Below, one piece after another: positions 1 through 10,900 of a DNA stretch of 64,000 bases. The position numbers and the translations under genes are program-made. The notes under the pieces were generated by a model. It saw nothing but the letters and a program-made list of their open reading frames with translations, was not told where the DNA came from and ran no database searches. Source of the DNA: Luidia sarsii (taxonomy: Eukaryota; Echinodermata; Asteroidea; Paxillosida; Luidiidae); assembly GCA_949987565.1 (NCBI GenBank), contig OX465104.1, forward strand, positions 3,173,474-3,237,473, given 5' to 3'. Positions within the stretch are counted from its first letter, which is position 1, and every line of letters starts with the position of its first letter.

Positions 1-844
1 CTAATCAGCTTTGAATTAAAAAAAAGGTGTGCGAACACTGGGTACACAGGTACCGTGTTTCCAGAGTGAGAAAAATGAATACAGAGCATGTAAACCTACA
101 TGTACATGTACAGAAACTATGTTACCATGGTAGCACAGTTTCCATAGCAACTGCACGCACTTACATGTACACACACACAATGTAGTACAGAATAGTGCAT
201 TACCTGTGCACAGCACATTTACTACATGTATACTATACAAAGGCTAGGCGTGATGCAGAAATTATTGGTTATTATGGAAACAAAACAACGTTTCCACAGC
301 AACTACATGTACTGTACATGTACAGTACATGTACAGTACATGTACAATACATGTTCATGCATTAACTACAAGGTGTAGGCCTACATGTATTTGAGAAAAT
401 GGGCGGGAAAAAAAAAAACGATGAGAAAATGACCAAAATTGTAAGGTAAGACAAACTGTCTGAATCTGTGAGGACACAGCCTAAATGTCTGACTCTGAAG
501 TGACCAAAATGATTGCACTGCATGCAGTGCATTTAAAAAACAAATTGATGCGTTGTTATTTAATTCAAATTATTGCAAGGAAATGACAGGTCACCATATG
601 GTGCTCTCTTTGAGAGTAGTTAGTTTGATAAATTACACAGTGGCAGAGTGCCATTAAGGCATTTGCAGGGAACTGCTCAATTAGATATATGAGGTGATCC
701 TTGTTTGGTCTGTGCTCAATTGTTGGTGTGATTTTTTCCTCAAAGTAATGAAGTACAAGAATGTATTTATGTTGGAGACTGCTCACTGGCTGAGATGAAT
801 GTTGGAAAACATTTAGAGGGCCTGACATTTTGATCCTAGCAGGA
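1..844. other. Intron or flank with palindromic TACATGTA repeats
   Basis: No coding segment seen. 300-355 is a short tract of TGTACAGTACATG units that is its own reverse complement. 205-360 resembles a diverged unit of the tandem repeat at 845-1480. 820-860 holds a copy of the dispersed GATCCTAGCAGGA motif. Confidence 0.5.
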
Positions 845-1480
845 TTTTTCTCAAAGGCAGAATGAATCTGTGCACAGCACATTGACTGTGTACAAAGGCG
901 TGATGCAGAAGTTATTGGTTGCTATGGAAACAGTGTTTCCGCAGCAACTACTGTACATATGTCCATGCATTACCTGTGTATTTCGGTCCTGCTTGGACTG
1001 GACCATCTGGCCCTCTTCAATTTGTCAATTTCTTTTTTTACAAATTTTTCTCAAAGGCAGAATGAATCTGTGCACAGCACATTGACTGTACAAAGGCGTG
1101 ATGCAGAAGTTAGGCCTATTGGTTGCTATGGAAAGAGTGTTTCTGCAGCAACTACTGTACATGTCCATGCATTAACTGTGTGTTTGGGTCCTGCTTGGAC
1201 TGGACCATCTGGTCCTTTCAAATTGTCAATTTTTTTATTTTTTTTCTCAAAGGCAGAATGAATCTGTGCATAGCACATTGACTGTACAAAGACATGATGC
1301 AGAAGTTATTGGTTGCTATGGAAAGAGTGTTTCTGCAGCAACTACTGTACATGTCCATGCATTACCTGTGTGTTTGAGTACTGCTTGGACTAGACCATCT
1401 TGCCCTCTTCAATTTGTCAACTTTTTTTTTTACATTTCTCAGAGGCAGAATGAATCCGCCTCTGAGAAAAGGTCCTGCTA
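845..1480. repeat. Tandem repeat, ~190-bp unit, three to four copies
   Basis: Each unit runs from CTCAAAGGCAGAATGAATC through a TGCACAGCACATTGACTGTA block, GGTTGCTATGGAAA, GCAGCAACTACTGTAC and GGACTGGACCATCTGG to a T-rich end. Clear starts are near 851, 1048, 1248 and 1437 (truncated). Confidence 0.8.
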
Positions 1481-4317
1481 GGATTGAACCATCTGGCCCT
1501 CTTTTAATAATTTGACATTTTTCAATTTATTTTGGGTAAATTTAAATTTGGAAGTTGACTAATTCACTGACTAATCATTATCTGTGAGTGGGCGATTCAA
1601 TAAAAAAAAATCCACACAACTCCGTCGGCTCCTGCACGGAAGTTGTGAAAATCAATAGTTTATTGATGAAGAGCGAAGACCTTCGCATCGTGACTGAGGC
1701 GTATGTTTGCCATTCATTCGATATCGAACGGTCAGCAGTACACGCATGTGTATGAAGATGTTCTAGTCAATGACACTCTACTGCAGGTTTTACATTGTAC
1801 CTTAAAAGCCGCGTGAACAATACCCGCACAAAGAGATGCAGAGTGTGGGTCAATCCCTACTAAATAATCCACCAGAAGTCAATATTTAGTATATAATCCC
1901 CACTCTCTACACGTGTACAGCATCAGACACTATTTATCTGTCCCAGCAACTGCACGGATATATCAACAATCGACAAGCGTCCACTTTGGCCATATTCTGT
2001 TGGTCGGGGCTGTTAAGTTTGAAATGCTCACTCCCTTCAACTGGACTGAAACTTACTATAGAGTGTCTATGGAGTGGTCATAAAAATGTCCATTTCAAAA
2101 ATATATTCACATTCATGAATGAGTGAAAATTCATCAGATGGAGTTGCATGAAGTTATTACTAGAAATAGATTCAAACAAAAGGTTGTAATAAATTTTTAA
2201 TTCATCTGTAAAATGATATTGCATGAATTTTATAATTCACGCCTGTAGTAATCTTTCATCTCCAGGGAACAGCCAAACTGATCAATCAGGTGCCAGAATG
2301 CCATTCTGTGACAACACGCCGACCAAGTGAATAGCACAAAATGATTTCATACTTTTTATATGACTTTATAAAGCCCCTACACAACATTGGTAAGATTGAA
2401 AAAAAAACCCAGAAATATTCACAGAAACTTAGTGTGCATACAATTTGAAGATGGTTAAGGTATGGTATGGAAACCTTGCACTGAAATATTTCTGCCTAAA
2501 ATGCTGTATTTTTGGGGAAAAGAGTAAAATATTTTTTTTACATCTCACCCCAAGATCTGAACAATTTTTCGGAACAATACGTTGAATGCAGCATTTTCGC
2601 AAAACAAATGAAGCGGTTTTCACTATTTTCTCGAGACTTGGTTGGCAGATTGAGCTGAAATTTTCACAGGTGTGCTATTTCATGAATATATACATGAATG
2701 TTGGATCAGACAATGTATGGATGCTATTCTTTGACCTCGACCAATGTTGTGTTGTATCCCTTTAAAAGTCATGACCAAAAAGCAATCTTGAAAATGTACA
2801 GGGCCTGACATTTTGATCCTAGCAGGACCTTTCCCAAAGGCAGGAGCATTTTTTTTTGAAGACAGGACCTCTCTCAAAAGCAGAACCTTTTTGCCTGAAA
2901 TGAACTGAAGGTCCTCATTGAAAGGTCAGACTGATTTGTATTCATGAGTTAAAAATAGTTTGCAGTGACACCCTATAAGAAATAATCTCTCTTTTTTGGT
3001 AATTAAATGAAGAACTCCTCAGTACATGTGCCTTTAAAAAACTATTCTTGACTTGCTGTTTTCACCATGATTTTTGTTTTCTAAATTTGTGTGGGTCTGA
3101 GAAGAACCAAGGGACTCCCCAAAGTTGCCATGTTTCTTTTCTGAACCAAAGAAACTAAAAAAAGACAATTTTTACGTACATGTATGCATCATCATATATT
3201 ATTCTTAACTTGTACTGTTCTAGCAAGTTCATTTCAGCATAATTTCTGTTTTAGAAATTTCTGAGAAGAACGAAGGGAGTCGACTCCCTCCCTTAGTTTC
3301 TCATAGAATCTGAACTTTTCGGGAAAAAAAGAGGATGCGGGCACTTTTTTTTTTTTTTTGCCTTTTCCAAAACAATTTTTTTTCCCCTAAAGACGGGTAG
3401 GAAGTCAAATTTCCAGTCTTTTTAAAGTACTGTATGATATGTAGGCTGTGCATGTGCAAGGTTCAATGACTGGAAACAACAAAAATCAATCAAAATTTTG
3501 TCTTTTTATCAAATTTTATCTTTAAAAACAAATTGTTTTACACAAAAATATATAAAAAACTTGGATGTGATGGCAAAAAAACTATGCGGGCGGGGTTGAG
3601 AAACTAATTTAATATTTTTTTTTTCTCAATTTGCCCTAAAAAATAATGATGTTTTTAGAAAACAAATTACCATGGATACACTCATTGTCAGTTGTCAGCA
3701 CTGCCACTGATATTCTCCTTGGGAAAATGACCGATTGACTGACCATTCTCTAGCTTCGTTTCTGTCCTCGATTAAATTGCGCAACAATTTATTTCCAAGA
3801 ACATTTAGAGACCCTGATTTTCCATCCCAGCTGCAGGCATCCTCTCTCTCTTGAGGGCAGAAAAAGAACCGACAAAAAAGATCTCTCAATCCCTCATTTT
3901 TTTCCAGGAAATGATCCGTGCGAGTGTGAATTGACATCTGCTGGGAAATGAGTTCCCCAGGCCATGAAGAGAGAAAAAGACCATAGTGTGTGAATGGGTA
4001 ACACAGTTTTGATTCTGTGGCAAATGCAGGTGTACATGTAGCTGTGTAGTGTAAAAAGCCTTTGTTGTGGGTACGATGTTAACATCCTCCACAAAAACGG
4101 AAATATTATCTCCAGAGAACACCTTTTTTTCTCTATTATCAATCTTCACAATGATCAATGGGACCTAATTAGGCCCACTTACAGCTGAGCCAATTAGGTG
4201 CTAAGCCTCTTAATGATTGATAGGCACTAGCCCTAGTTACAGGTATATGTACAGTGTATGCATGGTAATCAGTGATAATCACTACATGTACATGTAGGTC
4301 CTAACAATAGGCCTAAT
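1481..4317. other. Non-coding stretch, no gene recognised
   Basis: AT-rich sequence with poly-A/T runs and one copy of the dispersed motif near 2790-2850. Open frames are short and lack family resemblance. Probably intronic or downstream of the QRICH2/C16orf96-like exon. Confidence 0.4.
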
Positions 4318-4326
4318 TAGTAATTA

Positions 4327-4509
4327 CGCAGTGGCTGTTGTTACGGCAGTCGACCGTGTGGTTCCCTGACTTGATTGTATTTCGTCAGCATTGCAGGCTG
4401 GTTGAATCAGTCTATTAGCTGATAGTCTGGTTCCAAGAGCTAAACATCCTGACAAATACTGTGAAGTCAGGGAACCACACGGACGACTGCCGTAACAACA
4501 GCCACTGCG
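4327..4509. mobile_element. 183-bp MITE with ~50-60-bp inverted repeats and 9-bp duplication
   Basis: The left arm begins CGCAGTGGCTGTTGTTACGG and the right arm ends with its reverse complement. Arms extend through CCGTGTGGTTCCCTGACTT with few mismatches. TAGTAATTA flanks both sides (4318-4326 and 4510-4518). A 9-bp duplication is the size typical of Mutator-like elements; no transposase is present. Confidence 0.85.
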
Positions 4510-4789
4510 TAGTAATTACACTCTGTGTTAGAGCTATTGACAGACCACTAGGCCTTATTAAAACAGGCATTACATGTACAGTACCATTGGGCCCAGCAAG
4601 ATTAATGTACATTGACAGTATTATCATGAAATGGTAGCCAAAACTTATTAAATCCCTGAGCTTTTTTTTTTTAGGGGGGGGGGGGTTTCTGATAATTTGT
4701 CTTAATTTTTTTTCTTTAAATGGCACAAGGGTTAGGGTTGTTTGTAATGATCAGAATGAACACGAGGCTGCGAACCCTGGGGATACATG

Positions 4790-4990
4790 TACATAGACTA
4801 TGAAGACTGGAGGCAATTTTAAAATTTGAAATGTACATGTACATGTATGCTACAAAAACATGATTTGGGGAAAACTGTCCAAAAGTGTCCAATTTTTCTG
4901 GGAAGTGGTTGTGGCAAACTCTATTTTGGGTTAAGCTTTTTTTCCCTAGACTTTTACAGTGAGAGTATTCAACTAATAAAATCTTTCCCA
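4790..4990. repeat. Fragment of the GGAAAACTGTCC dispersed repeat family
   Basis: Contains ATGATTTGGGGAAAACTGTCC and a diverged GTGGTTGTGGCAAACTC, matching the arms of the fold-back copies at 19550-19745 and 24405-24690. Confidence 0.6.
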
Positions 4991-5336
4991 ACTGTTAACA
5001 GTTATCAAACACGGCTGTCTTTTATTATTTATGGTTTATTGACTGAACTCTCGCACAGTCGCAGCCAAAAGGCTGAATTTCAGGGGCCACGTATTAAACA
5101 CAAAAGTAGTATAAAAATACAGTACACTATATACAGTACAACAATTCAAGTGTTTTTATAAAGTAAAAAAAATAAAAATAAAATAAATATATACAAATAA
5201 TTACTAAATAGTACTTCATCAATTTCTAACAATTGAATGATCAAAATGACATACAAACACAGTACACACACCACCACAAAAAACAACTTTACACAAGGGA
5301 CATGGACATTTATTTTAAGATTTAAGAGGCAGTTAC

Positions 5337-5846
5337 CTTGGAGACCCCTTCCTCGTTGGCGGAGGCCTTCTTCTGCAGTTGCATCAGCTGCCACATTTCC
5401 GACATGGGCTTGGCCGACGAGCCGCCGCCGCCCCCGCCGCCGCCGCCCTCCACGGACGAGGACGACGACCGTGCCCGCTGGATCAGGTCCTCGTTGGACG
5501 GCAGCGAGTTGAGCGCCTCGATCTGCGACTCCAGGCGGGACACCTTGGCCTCCAGGCCGCTGGAGACGGCGGCACGGCCGCTGCCCCCGCTCCCGGTCCG
5601 CTCTGCCACCGCCGAAGTACGACTGGTCTTGGCCGAGCCGAGGCCGGAGCCGCCGGCTACCGGCGCCGACGATGACGCCAGAAGCTCGGCCCGCTCCGAC
5701 TCGTCCAGATTGGCCCGGACATCGCCGAGTTTCAAGTTCTCGACGATGGCCAACAGAAGCGTCCGCAAACCTTTGTAGTTGACGATCTCCGGAGTCCCCA
5801 GTGACAGATCCACCAATTCCAAGAGACTGACCGACGACTCCGGCAT
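5337..5846 (-). CDS. QRICH2/C16orf96-like (DUF4795 family) protein, first coding exon
   Basis: The exon encodes 170 residues, starting MPESSVSLLELVDLSLGTPE and ending GVSK at a consensus donor (AAG|GTAACT, GT at 5336-5335), phase 0. Seen: an N-terminal block with VNYKGLRTLLLAIVENLKL (residues ~22-40), a low-complexity Gly/Ser/Ala linker, a short coiled-coil-like stretch LEAKVSRLESQIEALNSLPS (~97-116), a poly-Ser/poly-Gly tract, then PMSEMWQLMQLQKKA. The order 'VN-K-L--LL--I', 'LESQ---L--LPS', 'W-L--L-K' matches the N-terminus of vertebrate QRICH2 and C16orf96. The exon is far more GC-rich than its surroundings. Downstream exons should lie below 5337 but none was recognised, so they are probably beyond the left edge. 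It is divergent from ECSIT about 2 kb away. Vertebrate QRICH2 acts in sperm flagella; a similar role here is only inference. Confidence 0.66.
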
Positions 5847-6752
5847 TGTGCGTTCTAATTTGGTTTCAATCCCGGGTGGAAAACAGACGTTGAAATGGGT
5901 AAATCATCGCAGAGGTTTTGTGGCGAGTTCTTCCTGATCGTCTGATGCGATTTGCTGTGTGATCATCTGTTGCACGAGTTGTGTTTGTGTTGTGTCGATG
6001 GGGAAGCAGTCTAGTCTGGTATCCAGACGCGCGCAACTTGCGCACTGCGGTCGCACGGGGTTTTGGGATTCCGTTAGCAACGGTGACAGCTTGTGTCAAT
6101 AATTCGCCCGCAAACTCTAGCTTAACTTTGCGGGCGAAAAAATACCCTGATTTCTGTCAAGATCATTTAGATGGATAACTGTAGGATCTCATGGTTCGAA
6201 AAAGTACTTTTTGGTTGAATTTATCCCGTAAGTCATGGTGTATGTTGTAGGCAACGTACCTCTTAGCAACCACAATAGTTATGGAAATTTGCATATTGGG
6301 AATGCCCCGTGACCTATGAACTTTGCCAAGATGGCGACCTCCATGTAGACTCGCCGGCAATGATTCAGAACGGAGCGACATTGTGGGCTGAAATCCCTTG
6401 GATGTAGGAATTATTTGCGAAGTATGTGAGTTTAGAGGCAGTAGGGATTAACTGGAATTCCACCGTTATGATTATTTACCGGTGTTGATTGAATTGTATG
6501 AGATATTTCTGGTAATGAAAATCCTTGGTGTCGGAAATGTGTGCATTGTGGTGTCCTTGACGCAACATAAGTTTTAGCAATTTAATTGTTCAATTTGTTG
6601 TTTTAAAATACGTTTCGTGATCATGATGTAGGCCCATGAACTTCACACCACACAACAGAGACACTTCAGAATTCGGGAAAGCTTCCTTCCTCAATAACAT
6701 TTAATTTGGGGCATCTGAAAATCTCCTTTTAAATTTTATTTAGTTCTAGTTA
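5847..6752. promoter_or_regulatory. Divergent promoter region of the QRICH2/C16orf96-like gene
   Basis: The non-coding sequence between the minus-strand ATG at 5846 and the fold-back element at 6753 includes CpG-containing sequence (about 5990-6130). No TATA box or defined initiator could be fixed. Promoter function is inferred only from the head-to-head arrangement with ECSIT. Confidence 0.35.
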
Positions 6753-7471
6753 TAGTTGCGGTAACCGTAACCCTCATCCTCCCGAAGGTCGGAGACCTGA
6801 GGGTTACGGGAACGTATGTACAAAATTATAGCGAGGTTTTTGTTTTTACCATTTTGGAAACACCACTGTCCCGATCGCCCCCTTTTTCCACCCTTTTGAA
6901 AATCGCCACACACAATCTAAGGACATGCACTTGATCCCAAATGTATACTGAATGTGATCAGATAACTCAAAACATCGTGGGTAAAATACTTTTCCGAAAA
7001 ACGGGCAGAAACTCACCAAAATACTGTCTGTAAATGTCCCGTCAACGTCTCCGCCAGGTTCGGAATCCGAACCTGGCGCCTCGACCAATCAGCGCTTAGT
7101 CTCGTGACGTATTCCCGCACGACGGCTATTTGCTGTTTCGCAATAACGGTCCACACTCGTGGTGCGCGAGCAGGTCATCGTCCTGTGAAGAGCCGACTGG
7201 TACTGTATACAACCATGGATATATTTTCGGAAAAGTATTTTACCCACGATGTTTTGAGTTATCTGATCACAATCAGTATACATTTGGGATCAAGTGCATG
7301 TCCTTAGATTGTGTGTGGCGATTTTCAAAAGGGTGGAAAAAGGGGGCGATCGGGACAGTGGTGTTTCCAAAATGGTAAAAACAAAAACCTCGCTATAATT
7401 TTGTACATACGTTCCCGTAACCCTCAGGTCTCCGACCTTCGGGAGGATGAGGGTTACGGTTACCGCAACTA
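6753..7471. mobile_element. 719-bp fold-back (Mutator-like?) element with 9-bp duplication
   Basis: Arms of about 245 bp (6753-~7000 and ~7225-7471) are almost perfect reverse complements. The outer end is TAGTTGCGGTAACC, and each arm contains a smaller hairpin (GTAACCCTC...GAGGGTTAC). TTCTAGTTA flanks both sides (6744-6752 and 7472-7480). Length of duplication and long inverted arms fit Mutator-like fold-backs. The ~220-bp loop is GC-richer, contains CCAAT and a CCAGGTTCGGAATCCGAACCTGG palindrome region, and encodes no transposase. Confidence 0.88.
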
Positions 7472-7809
7472 TTCTAGTTATTGAAGTTATTCCGATTTAA
7501 AGTAAGTAGGTCCAGAACAAAGTGAAGATCAAGTTCAAGTTGCAGTACTCCGGACTCCAGTACTAGTAGGCAGTACACAGTACTGACAGTAGGCCTACCA
7601 TTTTTAATTTAACTAGGAAGTGTATATTTTGCTGGCACCGGTATCCTTCTTCAAACACTATTTTGCCATTCCCTTTGGCTTACTCCGATTGGCCAATTGA
7701 TGTTCATTACGTCATGTCAGTCTTCTTGCTCCTAGTATGTTTTTCCCATTATAATATTGTACTCGATTTATTATGCAGATTGTGTAGTGCTCTCTACTTG
7801 CTAGAAGCC

Positions 7810-7932
7810 ATGGCTACTGTGAAGTTCCTACGGAGAGCTCTGGTCCACCTTTCCACCAGACGTTTACCACACTCTCTGTCAGTAGTCGTCCAGCGAACGC
7901 AGCCCTCGTCGCTTCTTACGCCGAATCGCGCG
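7810..7932 (+). CDS. ECSIT: ECSIT coding exon 1
   Basis: 41 codons from the ATG in GCCATGG to the donor GCG|GTAAAG. It encodes an Arg- and Ser-rich segment with no acidic residue, typical of a mitochondrial targeting presequence. Phase 0 at the donor. The exon alone is too divergent to identify by family match; it is assigned by position, phase and presequence character. Confidence 0.8.
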
Positions 7933-10900
7933 GTAAAGTGCTGCCGACTTGAAATCCTAAATCCTTGGGCCCCAAAAAAGGATTGTAGCGTCATAACCAC
8001 GTAGATGGGATAGGGAAAGCAAACTCATTAGCAATATTTCAGCGATCGGGATTGGAACCTTACTGCCCCACCCTTGGTCATATCCGACATGTAAAATTTC
8101 TTTGTAATTAGGAGTGGCCAGTAATATTTGGCACATAATTAATTATGTGTACATATTAATTGGCAGAGTGGGTAAATTACTTCCTATTCCTTTTACAAAC
8201 CTCTCTGAACAGTTTCCACACCAGTAATAGGCAAGTACCCGCCTACCCAGTACTCCAGTACTATTTATTAATGCCTGCTGGCATGGAGGGCAGCAACAAA
8301 AGGCTCCCCACTCCTGTCCCATCTGTCCTGGGCCAGTCTCTGGGTTGAAATTCCAGGTCAGGTTGAGGCTCTTCATCTCACTCTCCACTGTGGCGTTGTC
8401 AGGTGTTCATGGGACGTCCCCTTTTCCCTCTTTCCCTCTGGAGTCCATCGGAGATCAATTTCACCAGATTCATTGTAACTTACGATCAATCACAATAGGT
8501 GACGCACGGAAACCATACGGTGTATCACAGCTATCGATGTGTTATCCATTATAAGTTAAGTTACGATGCATCGTAAGGCTTCTATCACAACTTATGATGG
8601 GTTATCCATCGTTAGTTGAGTTACGATGCATTGTAAGGCTTCTATCACAACTTACGATGGGTTATCCATCGTAAGTTGAGTTACGATGCATTGTAAGGCT
8701 TATATCACAACTTACGATGGGTTATCCATCGTAAGTTGAGATATAAATACATTGTAAGGTTTTATGAAATCCACCCCAGGTTTGTTCCTCAGCATGTGAC
8801 CAAGCCATCTCCACCTCCTTTTCAAAAGTGTGTTATCCATGCTCTCCTGATGACATCGGTCAAAAATCTCCTCGTTTGAAATGGTATTGGGCCCAAAAAT
8901 GCGGAGTAAGCATTTTAGGATTTTATCCTGTGCCTCTGGTTTAGAACACCATTGCTTCACGTCCTGGGGGGGGGGGGGGGTTGGGTTGGGATTGCAAAGG
9001 AAGATTTGACTGGACCGGGATTTGAACCGGAGACCTCTGGTTTAATGTACCAGTGCTTTAGCCAGCTGAGCCTATCCAGGCCTTAGATGGTGGCCTTCCC
9101 AGATAGTCAACAATTCTTTGCTGGGTTAGTGGCACCAGCCAGAAGCATTTGAACTATCTACATGTATCTGAGCTATCCAGCCCTTAGATGGTGGCCCTCC
9201 CAGATAGTCAGCTAGTCTAGTCTTTGCAGGGTTAGTGGCACCAGCCAGAAGCAATTCAACCATCTGAGCTATCCAGCCCTTAGATGGCGGCCTCCCCAAT
9301 AGTCAACTAGTCTTTGCTGGGGTAGGGGTGCCAGCCAGAAGCATTCCGTCATCTCAGCTATCCAGCCCTTAGATGGTGGCCCTCCAAGATAGTCAACTCG
9401 TCTTTGCAGGGATGGGGGCGCCAGAAGCATTTCAACCATCAACCATTAACGCCTTATAATCCAACTTTTTTGTTTAATTTTCCCCCACGCAGACCTTCGC
9501 CGATCAGCCAGCGCAGCTTCACACGTGCAGGCAGCAGTTTGTGGAAAAAGGCGGCGGCGGCAGAAGCCCGCTGCCCAGCACGCTGGAGAAGAGCTCCCTC
9601 GTCCTGGCCAAGTCGCTCTTTGAGGAGGCCGGCGCCAAGACGGTCAACAAGGAAAACTTCAAGGAGGTATGGGGTTCATGTACAAGCCTCGCGCTTTCAA
9701 AGTTTGTTTTTTTTACTAGCCCACTGGGCTAGTAAATTGAGTTTTTTGCTAGCCCGCAGTAAGTTTTACTAGCCCTGTGTAATTAATATTGAATTTAAAA
9801 CAAGGTTATTAGGTCAAGTAAAACAAATTATTAGTTTCTACTTTCTCATCCCCGCCCGCATTGTTTTTTGCCGCCACACCGCTGCCAAGTTTTTACTAGT
9901 CCGCCGGGCTAGCAAAGTGGGTCATTTTACTAGCCCGCAGTTGTTTTGACTAGACAATGACCGCCGGGCTAGCGCTAAGGTCGAGCCCTGATGTACATGT
10001 ACAGTGCTATGGCTTGGATACACTTGTGTATACATATACATGTGCAGTACAGTACCAGTACAATACCAGTATATTAGGCTAAGTAAACACAAAAAATGTT
10101 TCTCATCCCCGTCCGCATCTTTTTTTTGCCGCCGCATCAATTTTTTAAATGGCATTTTTGTGTAAAACGATAAAAAGACAATATTTTGATTGATTTTCGC
10201 TGTTTCCAGCTGTTAAATCTCGCACATGCGCAGCCTACATATTGTACCATACCTAAAAACAACTGGAAATTAGACTACCCATCTTTAGGGGAAAAACATG
10301 TTTGGGGAAAAAGGCAACAAAAAAGAGTGCCCGCATCCTCCTTAAAAAAAAAAGTAAGGATGAGAAACTAATAATTTCTTTTTAATACTTGGCCTTACAC
10401 GTGGTATGGATAGGTTTTTCTGTGAGATATGTAGATTGCTCACAGATGGAATTTATAATCTCAAAAGTTAGAGGGCCTGATATTTTGATCCTAGCAGGAC
10501 CTTTCTTTGCCTTTGAGAAAGGTCCTGCTAGGATCAAAATGTCAGGCCCTCTAACTTTCCGTTGCAAACTGCTCACTGACTAAAATGACCTGCAATGAAT
10601 AAATTTCAAAAGTTAGAGAGCCTGACGTTTCGATCCTAGCAGGACCTTTCTTTGCCTTTATAAAAGGTCCTGCTAGGATCGAAATATCAGGCCCTATAAC
10701 TTTTAAGAAAAAAAATGTATATTCAAAACCTGTTGCAAACTGCTCACTGACTAAAATGACCTGCAATACATAAATCTCAAAAGAAAAAAACTGTGCGAGG
10801 GTATCCTTGTCTCTCTTCTCGCCGTTCCCAGGTGGTGGCCACGTTCACCAAGTACGACAAGCGTCGCCGGGGCCACATCCAGTTCATCGAGACGGCGCTG

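Noticed and set aside
8143..8388. Short frames on both strands between ECSIT exons 1 and 2
   Set aside because: No conservation or splice compatibility; intronic noise.
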